A stretch of DNA of 64,000 bases from assembly GCF_003245365.1 (NCBI RefSeq), contig NZ_NBIU01000002.1, forward strand, positions 1-64,000. Reading direction: 5' to 3'. The translations under genes and the position numbers were made by a program. Source of the DNA: Helicobacter valdiviensis (GTDB lineage Bacteria > Campylobacterota > Campylobacteria > Campylobacterales > Helicobacteraceae). The notes under the pieces are model-generated. The model did not search any database, was not told where the DNA came from, and saw nothing but the letters and a program-made list of their open reading frames with translations. Of this stretch, positions 1 to 10,308 are shown piece after piece (position 1 is the first letter of the stretch; every line of letters begins with the position of its first letter).

Positions 1-1573
1 CTTCAGATGTTTTATCCGATACATTTTGCATAGAAGAGCTTATCTCTTCAATAGCAGCTGCTGATTGTTGGAGTGAGCTTGCTTGAGTTTGTGAACCACT
101 TGTTAGCTTTTCCATAGAGATTTTTAATTCTTCACTTTGTTTAGCTAGATCTTGTGCAAAGCTTGCTGATGCTCTAAGCATTGCTTTGATTTCTTCTCCT
201 AGAGTGTTAGTAGTAAGTTCTACTTCTCCTTTTGCATCTTTAATCTCGATACTAAAGTCTAGATTTTTATAAGAATCAAAGACTTTAGTGATTTCATTCA
301 TATTAGAACCTACTTTAGATTCTAAAGTGCTAAGCATATTATTAAGAACATTTTTTAATTCTACTAATTGAGGATTAGCAGGATTTTCTATAATTCTTGC
401 ACTTAAGTCTCCTTCTTCTATGGCTTTAGCGGTTTGAACAGATTGGGTAACTGCTTTTAAGTCTTGTTCTAATCCTATTTTAGTTTTTTCAATGTTTGCA
501 TTAATTACTTTAGCCATAATGCCAAATTCATCATTGCTTGTTACACTAATAGGCTTAGGAGCATTTTTGCTTTCATGGTTTAGGTAGGAGAAGAAACCTG
601 ATAAGCCATTTTGGATAGAGGAGAGGGGTTTTAATTTGGTATTGATGATGATTTTAATCAAAACAAGTGAGATAATGATGGCGATTACCCCTACAATCAT
701 TTGTTTGATAAAAATACTATTTATCGTATCTGTATAAACATTTTCATTGATGATGGTGCACATAAAAAATTGTGTATCTTGTGGAATTTTACATAATATA
801 GCTTTATTAATGCCCTCATCATCTGACACTATAAAGGGTTTTTGAATATTTGCTTTATTGTTAGAGCTTAAGTCTTTATAGGCATTGATAATATTTTTTG
901 AAAGAGTGGTTTGGGTTAGCATTTTTTCTGTAATATCGTGGAATAAGATAGTTCCATCTTTAGATAAAACGCTTGTGTTGCCATCTCTTGATCTACCCAT
1001 GCTTAAAACATCTGAAGAGAACTTAGATAAATCATAATTTCCGCCCACTGCTCCTATAAATTTACCATTTACAATAATGGGATAAGAATAAGACATAGAA
1101 GGGGCTTTAAGGCTTGGTGCTATGTAGGGATCGGATGTAGAAACTTTATTAGGAAAGGCTTTAGCATCTTTATACCACGATCTACTTCTTGGATCATATC
1201 CATCTTGTGGCATTTGATGGTTACCATTGGAACGAATCATCGCACCGTTTTCTTCTAGTCCTATATACATTAGGGCAAAATTGCTAGATTGTGCTTGTGT
1301 TCTTAAAAGAGAGTGCAATTCTTCTAAAGAGCGATTTGGATTTTTTGCTATTTCATCCGCTATGGCTTTTATGCTTTCTTGATTAGCTTTGTGGTAGTGT
1401 GTGAAAAATTTCAATACATCATCCACAGTTTTATTTTGCACCTCTCCTATTAGCTCATAAGCATTATTTTTGGATTGCAAATAACTATATACACTTACAA
1501 CTATTAAAGTTAAGGCTATAAATAAACATACAATTAACGCCAAACTATTTGATAAACTCTTTGTTTTATACAT
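1..1573 (-). CDS. Methyl-accepting chemotaxis protein, dCache type (3' end outside window)
   Basis: Membrane chemoreceptor that would signal to CheA/CheW. Read from the ATG at 1573, which has a good AAGGAG site. It starts with a membrane segment (about residues 9-30) and a periplasmic dCache sensor of about 270 residues with the typical motifs SRSWYKDA and DPYIAP. A second membrane segment, a HAMP-like stretch and the start of the coiled-coil signalling domain (ending near ISSSMQNVSDKTSE) follow. The frame is still open at base 1, so the hairpin tip and C-terminus lie outside. Ligand unknown; dCache receptors of this group often bind amino or organic acids. Identification as a chemoreceptor is secure; ligand and orthologue are not. 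Confidence 0.93.
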   Translation of the reverse strand, partial: MYKTKSLSNSLALIVCLFIALTLIVVSVYSYLQSKNNAYELIGEVQNKTVDDVLKFFTHYHKANQESIKAIADEIAKNPNRSLEELHSLLRTQAQSSNFALMYIGLEENGAMIRSNGNHQMPQDGYDPRSRSWYKDAKAFPNKVSTSDPYIAPSLKAPSMSYSYPIIVNGKFIGAVGGNYDLSKFSSDVLSMGRSRDGNTSVLSKDGTILFHDITEKMLTQTTLSKNIINAYKDLSSNNKANIQKPFIVSDDEGINKAILCKIPQDTQFFMCTIINENVYTDTINSIFIKQMIVGVIAIIISLVLIKIIINTKLKPLSSIQNGLSGFFSYLNHESKNAPKPISVTSNDEFGIMAKVINANIEKTKIGLEQDLKAVTQSVQTAKAIEEGDLSARIIENPANPQLVELKNVLNNMLSTLESKVGSNMNEITKVFDSYKNLDFSIEIKDAKGEVELTTNTLGEEIKAMLRASASFAQDLAKQSEELKISMEKLTSGSQTQASSLQQSAAAIEEISSSMQNVSDKTSE

Positions 1574-1898
1574 TTATCTCCTTTTAATAAAATTTAAGAA
1601 AATTGTTATGGGTAAATAATAATCTTTTAAGATTGTTATTCATAAAAAGTGTATTTTTGTGCTAATTGTTTTTAGCAAGTGGAATTTTATAAAAATAAAC
1701 TTATAGAATATTTAAGTTTTATTTAATAATCATTTATTATGATTTATACTATTATCATATTTTTAAAAGCTTTATAAAGTATTTATTTAGATTTTACAAA
1801 GGGGCAGATTTGTATAAAAAATGTAAAATTTAAGGGATATTTTTGCTTGCTTGTTTAAAATTATTTTTCAAATTATTTTTATAATAAAAGGTAAAAAA
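1574..1898. other. Intergenic region, 325 bp, divergent promoters expected
   Basis: Very AT-rich spacer between the chemoreceptor (leftward) and the DsrE-like gene (rightward). It must carry both promoters. I see no clear sigma-28 or sigma-54 element, no RNA gene and no convincing ORF. A short imperfect hairpin (AATCTT/AAGATT) sits near 1621-1636. Confidence 0.4.
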
Positions 1899-2234
1899 AT
1901 GAGTAAAAGAACATTGTTGATTAAAGATGATGTAATAGGTGAGAGGAGTGAGCTTGGGAGCAAATTGATTTTAGGATTTTTATCCACTTTGAAATCTTGT
2001 TCTACTTATCCAAAATCTATTTTTTTGCTTAATCGTGGAGTTTTGCTGGCGACTAGCAATCAAGATTCTATTGAAATTTTAAAAGATTTGGAAAAATTAG
2101 GGATTAAAATTTATTCTTGTCAAACTTGTCTGGAGAGTTTTGGGGTTTTGGAAAATCTGCAAGTAGGTAAAGTAGGGAATGCAAAAGATACTTTAGAAGC
2201 ACTTTTAGAATCTGGCAATGCCATTAGCCTTTAG
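1899..2234 (+). CDS. DsrE-like protein, C-terminal YedF-type domain
   Basis: A 111-residue DsrE/DsrF-like protein. It matches the C-terminal half of the selenium-metabolism-associated YedF family: a LNRGVLLAT segment, the CQTCLESFG motif (usually CGTCL..YG), then VGKVGNAKDTLEALL. The N-terminal TusA domain of full YedF proteins is absent. I chose the ATG at 1899; the open frame extends 16 codons upstream to a TTG, but that stretch is AT-rich and not protein-like. Its end overlaps the convergent acyltransferase gene by four bases. The domain call is good, but the function (sulfur or selenium relay) is only inferred from the family. Confidence 0.75.
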   Translation: MSKRTLLIKDDVIGERSELGSKLILGFLSTLKSCSTYPKSIFLLNRGVLLATSNQDSIEILKDLEKLGIKIYSCQTCLESFGVLENLQVGKVGNAKDTLEALLESGNAISL

Positions 2235-5200
2235 GCATTTTGGCTTGCAAGATTTTTGGCTAATTCTTTAGAAGATTTTAAATCTACTTTTCCGCTACCT
2301 AAAACAGGTATTGCCTCTACCTTATAATAATCGCTAGGCTTTTTTAAAGGAGCCATATTGCTTTTTTTGATAGCTTCTAGAGTTTGGTTGTAAATTTCAT
2401 CACTTTTGGTTTCTATAAGAAGGACGATTTTTTCACCCTTTTTGCTATCTTCTAATGAAGTGGCACAGAATTTTATTTCATTGCTAAAGTTATAAGGTTT
2501 TAGAATGGTTGCAATTTCTTCTTCTACGCTTGAGAGACTTATCATCTCACCACCAATTTTTGCAAAACGCGAATATCTATCTGTAATATGTAAAAATCCA
2601 TTAATGTCTAGGTAACCTTTATCCCCACTCTTATACCATCTGATACCATCTAGCATTACAATGACTTCTTGGGTTTTGGCTTCATCATTTAGATAGCCCA
2701 CCATTACTTGGTGTCCACCTATTAAAATCAATCCTTGCTCTCCTGCTTCCAGCTCTTTTAGTGTATCATAATCTACAATTCTCACTGCAGTTCCAGGGAG
2801 TGGCATACCCACACTTCCTTCTTTGCTGGCTTTATGCACTTGCCAATACACAGGATCAAAGGCATCAGGAAGATTTACACTAGCAACTGGAGTAGTTTCG
2901 GTAGCTCCATAACCCTCATAAATAGGTTTATTGAATTTAAGCATAAAGTTTTCTTTGACTTCATTTTTTAATTTTTCAGCACCTGCTACTACAATTCTTA
3001 TGCTTTCAAACATTACTCTATCAATCTTTGGATTTCTTGCATAAATTCCTAGTAAAGTAGAGGTGGCACACATAATGGTAACTCTATTTTGTGCAATGGC
3101 TTTTGCTACGCCTATGCAGTCAGTAGGATCTGCATGGGTGATACATTGCATATTTTCTAAAATTGGCATAAAAGTCGTAACTGTAAGTCCAAAGGCGTGG
3201 AAAGGTGGCAATGAACCCAAAATGCAATCATCATTTTTTGCATGTAAAACATCTGCAATTTGATAAATATTACTCATAATATTAAGATGGCTTAGCATAA
3301 CGCCTTTTGGTTTGCCCTCGCTTCCACTGCTAAATAAAATTGCACATACAGAGGTATTTGGCTCTTTTTTGGTAAAAAGCATTTTTAAAATACAAGCAGG
3401 TAAAAATGAAAGGATAAAGTGTGTAATCAGGCTTATTTTGTTGGCTTGAATTTCTTGGATAAAATCTTCTATAAAATGCAATTCTACTCCGCTAAAATTA
3501 AACTGCACCCCTTTGTTTTCTAGTTTTTGCATAAAGCGTTTTGAGGTGTAGATATGGTTAATATTTGCAGATTCTATGGCAGCACTTATTGCGTTGCTAT
3601 CGGCAGTGAAGTTTAAATTTACCACGACTTTAGAAGCAAGCAAACCTGCAAAATTACAAAGGACACTTGCTAAAGTTGCAGGAAGCATTATCCCTATACA
3701 ATCTTTTTTAAGTGTGCAAGAATTTTGTTCTTTTGCTAGAGGCTTAAAAGAGAGTGTTTTGATTTTGTTAGCAAGCATTAAAGAAACTACCAAGAGTTTT
3801 CTATAAGTAATACTGCCACTTTGTGTGTCAATGAGTGCAATATCGTTTCCACCGCGTTTAGCACTATCAATAAACGCATTTGCTAAAGTTTGTGAAGAAG
3901 AGCATTGATGTTCCCATGCTTTAAAGCCCATTTCAAAAACTTTTGCTTTTACTTTGTCTTTGTGAGAGTGTAAAGGCATAGGGGCTCCAAAAGCAATGCT
4001 TACTTCGCGTTTTGTGAAACTTTTTTTGCGTTCTCTAAATTGCTCATTGCTACGCGAGAAGATACTTCCCCACATACCGCGTATGTAAAAGGGTAGGATA
4101 AGGGCTTTGTCTTCTTCTACCCCTTCTGCAATTTTTTCAAATCCGCTTTTAAATTCATTAAGATGTCCATGACGGCTTAAAACACCTTCGGGAAAAAGAC
4201 ATACAACATCGCCATTTCTTAAATGGTTTTGGATTTTTTCTATTGCCCCACGACTTGCAAGAGAAGATACGGGAATTACGCCAAAAAAATCTAAAAAGAT
4301 TTTGATATACCATTTAGAATAAATGCTTCTTTCCATAACAAAATGCACTTTTTTAGGAAGTGCCATTTGCACAATCGCCCAATCAATAAAAGAAATATGA
4401 TTGCCAAGCAAAAGCAATCCACCTTTTTGTGGGATATTATTAAACCCTTCTACTATGAGTTTGTAGCGTTGCAATAATGCCATAGAAACAAGCACTCTAA
4501 CAAGTGAAAAAGGCATGGTTTTTATCATATAAAGCATTGCAATAAAGCTAAAGAAGGCACTTAAATACACAAGATAAATCACTTCTAGCTTATAAAAGCC
4601 AAAAAGTGTAGCAATGGCTAAAGAGATTAGCATTCCGATATTTTGGATAAAATTATTCCCAGCGATTGTAACTCCAAGTTCCTTATCATCGGTATGAAAC
4701 TGCATAAGTGCATTAAGTGGAACGATATAGAGTGCACCTCCTAAACCAAAAAGGAAAAACATAATTCCCACAACAAAAGGCGAACTAAAGAAACTAAAAC
4801 TAAAAAGCACCAAAAACATAATGCAAGCACCAAGAGGAATAAGCCCTGTTTCAATATAGTTTTTAGAATAACTTCCAGCAATAAAAGAACCTACTATAAT
4901 CCCTAATCCAGAACATGCAATAATGGCATTAACATAGCCAGTATTGCTAAGGAGCAAGACATTTTTAGCATATACGGGGAAAATGTTTGTTACTAGCTGT
5001 GCAATTGCCCAAAATACTGCAATAAATAGCACAGACATTAAAACCATTTTGTGTTTGGAGATGGTTTTTAGATTTTGTGTGAGTAATCCCCCGCTAAGAT
5101 ATTTAGCTTTATTAAAAACTGCATTAGTTTTAGTTTGGAGGGTTGGGAGCTTGAAGCTTAAAAGAAATTCTATGAAAGAAAAGACGCACAATAAGCCTCC

Positions 5201-5746
5201 TAGCCAAAACATATCTTGCACGATTTTATTAGGATCGGTTAGATTTTGGTAGCTGTGTTCAAACAATAAGGAGAAAACAATCATTCCACAAAGCATAGAA
5301 ATAATCGCAGTTGCTTGAATAATACCATTTCCTAAAGTTAGATTTTCTTTGCCTACCAATTCTTTAATATAGCCATATTTTGCAGGGGAATAAATGGCAG
5401 CTTGCACTCCCATTAAGAAAGTCATATAAAAAGCACCCCAAAAAAAGCCAATATAATAGAAAAATGCAATAATACCTAGTAGAACGATATTAACAAAAGC
5501 ACCTAGTTTTAAAATTTGATTTTTGGGAAATTTATCGCTTAAAAATCCAGAAGGAGATAAAAGCAGGACAAAAGGTAAAATTACAAGCACATTTGCTAAA
5601 GAATTATAAATCAAATGTTCGCTTTGAGAAAAGGATTTATAAATTACATTTAGCATAAGCACTTTATGCCCAAGATCAATAAATGCGTTGATAAAAGTTA
5701 CTATTAAAAAAGGTAAAAAACCAGTTATTTGTGAAACTTTTTGCAT
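2231..5746 (-). CDS. LplT-PlsC-Aas fusion: lysophospholipid transporter / acyltransferase / acyl-ACP synthetase
   Basis: A 1171-residue fusion expected to flip lyso-phosphatidylethanolamine inward and re-acylate it. Residues about 1-410 form an MFS transporter like LplT. About 420-620 is a PlsC acyltransferase with the HX4D motif in GNHISFIDW and a FPEG block. About 630-1171 is an AMP-forming acyl-ACP ligase with the P-loop-like FSSGSEGKPKG, YGATETTP and YKSGDKGYLD. In E. coli these are two genes, lplT and aas. The ATG at 5746 was chosen over one seven codons upstream because AAGGAG lies six bases before it. It overlaps the convergent DsrE-like gene by four bases. Confidence 0.9.
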   Translation of the reverse strand: MQKVSQITGFLPFLIVTFINAFIDLGHKVLMLNVIYKSFSQSEHLIYNSLANVLVILPFVLLLSPSGFLSDKFPKNQILKLGAFVNIVLLGIIAFFYYIGFFWGAFYMTFLMGVQAAIYSPAKYGYIKELVGKENLTLGNGIIQATAIISMLCGMIVFSLLFEHSYQNLTDPNKIVQDMFWLGGLLCVFSFIEFLLSFKLPTLQTKTNAVFNKAKYLSGGLLTQNLKTISKHKMVLMSVLFIAVFWAIAQLVTNIFPVYAKNVLLLSNTGYVNAIIACSGLGIIVGSFIAGSYSKNYIETGLIPLGACIMFLVLFSFSFFSSPFVVGIMFFLFGLGGALYIVPLNALMQFHTDDKELGVTIAGNNFIQNIGMLISLAIATLFGFYKLEVIYLVYLSAFFSFIAMLYMIKTMPFSLVRVLVSMALLQRYKLIVEGFNNIPQKGGLLLLGNHISFIDWAIVQMALPKKVHFVMERSIYSKWYIKIFLDFFGVIPVSSLASRGAIEKIQNHLRNGDVVCLFPEGVLSRHGHLNEFKSGFEKIAEGVEEDKALILPFYIRGMWGSIFSRSNEQFRERKKSFTKREVSIAFGAPMPLHSHKDKVKAKVFEMGFKAWEHQCSSSQTLANAFIDSAKRGGNDIALIDTQSGSITYRKLLVVSLMLANKIKTLSFKPLAKEQNSCTLKKDCIGIMLPATLASVLCNFAGLLASKVVVNLNFTADSNAISAAIESANINHIYTSKRFMQKLENKGVQFNFSGVELHFIEDFIQEIQANKISLITHFILSFLPACILKMLFTKKEPNTSVCAILFSSGSEGKPKGVMLSHLNIMSNIYQIADVLHAKNDDCILGSLPPFHAFGLTVTTFMPILENMQCITHADPTDCIGVAKAIAQNRVTIMCATSTLLGIYARNPKIDRVMFESIRIVVAGAEKLKNEVKENFMLKFNKPIYEGYGATETTPVASVNLPDAFDPVYWQVHKASKEGSVGMPLPGTAVRIVDYDTLKELEAGEQGLILIGGHQVMVGYLNDEAKTQEVIVMLDGIRWYKSGDKGYLDINGFLHITDRYSRFAKIGGEMISLSSVEEEIATILKPYNFSNEIKFCATSLEDSKKGEKIVLLIETKSDEIYNQTLEAIKKSNMAPLKKPSDYYKVEAIPVLGSGKVDLKSSKELAKNLASQNA

Positions 5747-6026
5747 TAAGACTCCTTTATGTTGCAAAAAGTAAATTATAGCAAAAAATGCTAACTAAAT
5801 AATATATCAATTTTAATGATGAAATAAAATAGATTGAATGTGTGGCAAAGATAAAGTTTATTTTTTTTAAAAAGTCATAAAGTGCTAGAAGCTTTGTAAA
5901 TAATATTGTTGAAAAATAATGAAAGTTTTAATTGCTGTAGAGGTGTATGCTTTTATAACTCTGCATAAAATAGGCAAGTTTGGCATACTTGCATTTTATG
6001 CATTTATTGATTGAAAATATAAAATT

Positions 6027-6854
6027 CTAAAAAATTTCATAAAGTGAATTGGCTTGTGCCATCCATTTTTCTAATGCTTCCCAGTCTTCTTGTTCTATAA
6101 GCTCTTTTGCAACTTTTAATTCCTTTTCAAAAAAATCTAAAGATTTTAATAGTTCTGTTTTGTTTTGTTTGGAAATATCGCTCCACATTCTAGGAGAGCT
6201 TTTAGCAATCCTTACCATACTCTTAAAACCTCCTCCAGCAAGTGCTAGAATATCTTTTGGGTTTTTTTGTGAAAGCACAGTGTTTGCAAGTGCGTAGCTA
6301 ATGATATGTGGAAGGTGGCTAATAAAAGCCGCATGGACATCATGAGATTTTGAATCCATTTTGATAATATTCATCTTTAAGGCTACAAAGATTTCTTTTG
6401 TCATAGCTACTTGGAATTCTCCGCTTTGATCTAAGTCAGTTAAAACTACAATATGATGAGGTAAAAGTTCTTTAAAAGCAGCCTTGGGGCCAAAATTTTC
6501 TGTTCCGCTCATAGGGTGAGCACAAATGAAATTTTTTCTGATTTCTTTTGGGATACTTTGTGAAATAAGATATTTTGTGCTTCCTAAATCAATAATAGTT
6601 GTGTGGTTGGAAACTCCTTTTAGTTGAGGTAAAAGCTCTAAAATAGCCTCTACGGGAGTGGCTAGGAAAATTACATCGCATTCTTTAATTTCTTCTAAAT
6701 TTGCCCCTTCATCTACCAAACCTAAAGAGAGAGCTTGTTGGAGATGGATTTCATTTAAATCTAAACCCAATATTTTTTTAAACATTCCTATTTCTTTAAG
6801 TGCTAACCCTAAACTACCGCCAATTAAACCAAGTCCAATAATACCTGCTTGCAT
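6027..6854 (-). CDS. tyrA: Prephenate dehydrogenase
   Basis: A 275-residue NAD(P)-dependent prephenate (or arogenate) dehydrogenase that makes the tyrosine precursor 4-hydroxyphenylpyruvate. The Rossmann motif GLGLIGGSLG is at residues 7-16. The central FICAHPMSGTENFGP block and the SHLPHIISYALA helix are characteristic of TyrA. The length matches the short monofunctional type without an ACT or chorismate mutase domain, as in H. pylori. The gene stands alone on this strand; bamA is divergent on the right. Confidence 0.93.
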   Translation of the reverse strand: MQAGIIGLGLIGGSLGLALKEIGMFKKILGLDLNEIHLQQALSLGLVDEGANLEEIKECDVIFLATPVEAILELLPQLKGVSNHTTIIDLGSTKYLISQSIPKEIRKNFICAHPMSGTENFGPKAAFKELLPHHIVVLTDLDQSGEFQVAMTKEIFVALKMNIIKMDSKSHDVHAAFISHLPHIISYALANTVLSQKNPKDILALAGGGFKSMVRIAKSSPRMWSDISKQNKTELLKSLDFFEKELKVAKELIEQEDWEALEKWMAQANSLYEIF

Positions 6855-6933
6855 TTTTACCCTTTTTTAGAAAATTTTTAAAAATTATATTAATATTTAG
6901 CTTTAGTTTTGTTAGCTTTAATCTCTAAAAGTG

Positions 6934-6939
6934 TATAAT
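6934..6939 (+). promoter_or_regulatory. Candidate -10 element for bamA
   Basis: A TATAAT hexamer in an AT-rich leader about 48 bases before the bamA ATG. A second TATAAT at 6959-6964 could also serve. No conserved -35 is seen, which is normal for Helicobacter and Campylobacter. Confidence 0.5.
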
Positions 6940-6986
6940 TAAAAAATTTTTTTATTTCTATAATCCCTAAAGAAGGCTTAAAAAGA

Positions 6987-9227
6987 ATGAGATTTTTGTC
7001 AAAAGTATTGTTGTCATCTGTAATTTTTGGTGCGTATTTAGAGGGGTTAGCGGCTGCTCCCTTACCTGTTATTAAAGAAGTGCGTTATGAGGGGTTGAAT
7101 TATATTTCTCCTTTGATTGCTAATGAGATAGCAAAGATTAAAACTGGAGAAGCTATTGATATAAGACAAGTTAATCAAGCCATTTTAGACTTTTACCAAC
7201 AAGGTTATTTTAAAGACATTTGGGTATTAGAGGATAATGGGGTTTTAACATTTCATTTTATTGAAAAGCCTGTTATTGCAAGTTTGGTAATTAGTGGGTA
7301 TGGTGCGGGCAAAGATCAAGAAGTTCTTGATAAGGAAGTTGGGCTTAAAAAAGGGGATGTTTATGATGAGATGAAAGTAAATGAAGCCAAAAAGCGTATT
7401 ATGAACTTACTAGAAACTAAAGGCTATTATGATACTATCATTGAAACTAAAACCGAAGAAATAGGCCCAAATGCCCTAAAGCTTACTTTAGAAGTTAATC
7501 AAGGCGAAGAGATTATTATAAGAAAAGCAAATTATTATGGAAGAGAGAATTTAAAAGTTTCTAGAATTGAAGCTTTCACCGCCAATAAAGAGAGAGAATT
7601 TTTAGGTTGGATGTGGGGATTTAATAGCGGAAAGCTTCAAATTGCTGAAATTGAAACTGATTCTCTTAGAATTCAAGATTTATATATGCAAAAAGGTTAT
7701 TTGGACGCAAAAGTAAGCAAACCTTTTTTGCGAACAGATTTTACAACTTATAATGCTGAGCTTGATTATTATATTGAAGAGGGTCAGTCTTATAAAGTAA
7801 TGGGTGTGGATATTGTTTTAGAAGAGCCAGTGATTGATGAAAAAGAATTGTATGATCTTGTAAAATCTAAAGACAATAAAACTTTTAATATTAATACAAT
7901 GCGAAAAGATGCAGAAAGTATTAAATTTAAGATTGGGGATTTGGGATATGCTTTTGCTAAAGTTACGCCTGATTTAGATAAAAATACTGAAGATTCCACA
8001 GTAAGAATTATCTATTATGTCCAGCCAGGTAAAAAAGTGAAAATCAATGATGTGATTATTTCTGGAAACTCTAAAACTTTAGATAGAGTAATTAGAAGAA
8101 ATGTGCTTTTAGCCCCTGGTGATCAATATGAGATGAGTAAGATTCCGCGTTCTAAAAATGCTATTATGCGTTCGGGTGGATTTGATAGTGTGGATATACA
8201 AGAAAGAAGGGTAGATGAAGAGAAAGTAGATTTGCTTGTAAATGTAAAAGAGGCTAAAACAGGTGAATTTACTTTTGGTGTAGGTTATGGAAGCTATGAT
8301 GGAATTATGGGGAGTGCTTCTATTAAAGATAGAAACATTTTTGGAACAGGTTTAACTTCAGGACTTTATTTTGATAAAAGTGAGGTTTCTACTTCATACC
8401 GCTTAAACCTCTATAATCCTGCGGTGCTTGATAGTGATTATAGTCTTTCTACAGATATTTATCAAACCGATTATGTAGATTATGATTATAGAGAGATTAC
8501 AACAGGTTTCAGTATTGTAGGAGGTAGAAGAATTACTGATACACTAGAGGCAAATATTGGTTATACTTGGCAACAATCTGAACTTTCTGAATTTACAAAT
8601 CCTATTTATTCTCAATATTATTTAGGACAGTATTCTAAGTCTTCTATTATTCCAGGGCTTTATTTTGACAATACAGATTCTTATTATTTCCCTAAAAATG
8701 GTTGGAAAGCAAGTGCTAGTGTGGAATATGCAGGTGTAGGTGGTGATGCAAAGTTCCTAAAATACTTTGGAACACTTTATTATTTTAAATCTTTAGAAGA
8801 TTATATGGATATTGATTTGGTGTTTAGATTCCGTTCTAAACTTGGACTTTTGCAAGATAATGGATATTTGCCAATTAATGAGAAGTTTTATTTAGGGGGT
8901 GTGAGTTCTATTAGAGGTTATCAAACTGATTCAATTACTCCGCGTGATAAAAGGGGAGCAAGAATTGGTGGTAAGCAAACTTCTTATACTACAATAGAGC
9001 TTAGTTATGGGCTTTTTGAAACGGTTCCTATGCGTGTTAGTGCGTTCTATGACTATGGACTTTTGGGGGAAAATGATATTACACAAATCCAAAGAAGTTC
9101 TGTGGGCGTTGCATTAGAGTGGATTTCTCCTATTGGGGCTATTACTTTTATTATTCCTAAAGCCTTAAATAGTAAGCCAGGTGATGATACTTCATCGTTT
9201 GAATTTACAATGGGACAGAGATTTTAA
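6987..9227 (+). CDS. bamA: Outer membrane protein assembly factor BamA
   Basis: A 746-residue Omp85 protein, the central subunit of the machine that inserts beta-barrel proteins into the outer membrane. A signal peptide covers about residues 1-23. Five POTRA-like repeats follow (for example VIKEVRYEGLNYIS and VKINDVIISGNSKT), then a 16-strand barrel from about residue 430. The barrel carries the conserved loop-6 VRGY-type motif (SSIRGYQ) and the protein ends in phenylalanine (MGQRF), the usual outer-membrane signal. It is followed one base later by mqnC, the order seen in H. pylori. Confidence 0.95.
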   Translation: MRFLSKVLLSSVIFGAYLEGLAAAPLPVIKEVRYEGLNYISPLIANEIAKIKTGEAIDIRQVNQAILDFYQQGYFKDIWVLEDNGVLTFHFIEKPVIASLVISGYGAGKDQEVLDKEVGLKKGDVYDEMKVNEAKKRIMNLLETKGYYDTIIETKTEEIGPNALKLTLEVNQGEEIIIRKANYYGRENLKVSRIEAFTANKEREFLGWMWGFNSGKLQIAEIETDSLRIQDLYMQKGYLDAKVSKPFLRTDFTTYNAELDYYIEEGQSYKVMGVDIVLEEPVIDEKELYDLVKSKDNKTFNINTMRKDAESIKFKIGDLGYAFAKVTPDLDKNTEDSTVRIIYYVQPGKKVKINDVIISGNSKTLDRVIRRNVLLAPGDQYEMSKIPRSKNAIMRSGGFDSVDIQERRVDEEKVDLLVNVKEAKTGEFTFGVGYGSYDGIMGSASIKDRNIFGTGLTSGLYFDKSEVSTSYRLNLYNPAVLDSDYSLSTDIYQTDYVDYDYREITTGFSIVGGRRITDTLEANIGYTWQQSELSEFTNPIYSQYYLGQYSKSSIIPGLYFDNTDSYYFPKNGWKASASVEYAGVGGDAKFLKYFGTLYYFKSLEDYMDIDLVFRFRSKLGLLQDNGYLPINEKFYLGGVSSIRGYQTDSITPRDKRGARIGGKQTSYTTIELSYGLFETVPMRVSAFYDYGLLGENDITQIQRSSVGVALEWISPIGAITFIIPKALNSKPGDDTSSFEFTMGQRF

Positions 9228-9228
9228 G

Positions 9229-10308
9229 ATGAAAAAAGATAGAGCGGTTGTAGATATTAAACTTCCTCGTGTGAGTAGTGAGGAAATTTTAGATTTAATG
9301 CAAAATGCTTCTTTAAAGGAGCTAGGAGAGAGGGCTTTTAAGATTAAGCAAAAGCTTCATCCAGATAATCTTACAACTTTTGTAGTAGATAGGAATATTA
9401 ATTATACCAATATTTGCTGGGTGGATTGTAAGTTTTGTGCTTTTAAAAGAAGAGTAAATGAAGAGGGAACTTATATTTTAAGTTTTGAAGAAATTGATAA
9501 AAAGATTGAAGAGCTTTTAAGTATTGGTGGCACGCAAATCCTCTTCCAAGGTGGTGTGCATCCAAGCTTAAAAATTGAATGGTATGAGGATTTAGTAAGC
9601 CATATTGCTAAAAAATATCCCCAAATTACAATCCATGGTTTTTCTGCTATTGAAATTAATTATATTGCTAAAATTTCTAAGATTTCCATTCAAGAAGTTT
9701 TAAGCCGTCTTCAAAAATGTGGACTTTCTTCAATACCGGGAGCAGGTGCGGAGATTTTAAGCGATAGTGTGCGTGATGTGATTGCGCCTAAGAAACTAGA
9801 TAGCGATGAATGGATTGAGGTTCATAGAGAGGCTCATAAACTAGGTATCAAAAGCACAGCTACGATGATGTTTGGGAGTGTAGAGAGCGATAGAGATATT
9901 GTAGAGCATTGGGAGAGAATTAGAAATCTACAAGATATTACAAATGGCTTTAGAGCGTTTATTTTGTGGAGTTTTCAGCCTGCCTTTACGCCTTTACAAA
10001 AAGAAATGCCTCACTTACATAAAGCTTCTTCAAATCGCTATTTGAGGCTTTTAGCGTGCAGTAGAATCTTTTTGGATAACTTTCAAAATATTCAAAGCAG
10101 TTGGGTAACACAAGGTTCTTATATTGGACAGCTTGCTTTGCTTTTTGGTGCAAATGATTTGGGAAGCACGATGATGGAAGAAAATGTCGTAGCAGCAGCA
10201 GGAGCTAGAAACTCTATGAATGAAAAAGAGATGATAAATTTAATCAAAGATATTGGAGAAATACCTGCTAAGCGGAATACTGCTTATGATATTTTGGAGC
10301 GTTTTTAA
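9229..10308 (+). CDS. mqnC: Cyclic dehypoxanthinyl futalosine synthase (menaquinone pathway)
   Basis: A 359-residue radical SAM enzyme that cyclises dehypoxanthine futalosine in the futalosine route to menaquinone. The CX3CX2C cluster motif is at C63, C67 and C70. The blocks GGTQILFQGGVHP, SSIPGAGAEIL, TATMMFGSVES, SSWVTQG and GANDLGSTMMEENVV are typical of MqnC rather than the related MqnE. The start is the ATG one base after the bamA stop; a longer frame into bamA exists but would be unusual. It probably relies on translational coupling, since no strong ribosome site is seen. Confidence 0.93.
   Translation: MKKDRAVVDIKLPRVSSEEILDLMQNASLKELGERAFKIKQKLHPDNLTTFVVDRNINYTNICWVDCKFCAFKRRVNEEGTYILSFEEIDKKIEELLSIGGTQILFQGGVHPSLKIEWYEDLVSHIAKKYPQITIHGFSAIEINYIAKISKISIQEVLSRLQKCGLSSIPGAGAEILSDSVRDVIAPKKLDSDEWIEVHREAHKLGIKSTATMMFGSVESDRDIVEHWERIRNLQDITNGFRAFILWSFQPAFTPLQKEMPHLHKASSNRYLRLLACSRIFLDNFQNIQSSWVTQGSYIGQLALLFGANDLGSTMMEENVVAAAGARNSMNEKEMINLIKDIGEIPAKRNTAYDILERF

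Noticed and set aside
5919-6014. 31-codon frame MKVLIAVEVYAF... in the spacer before tyrA
   Set aside because: No ribosome site, no similarity I know, and length compatible with chance in AT-rich DNA.
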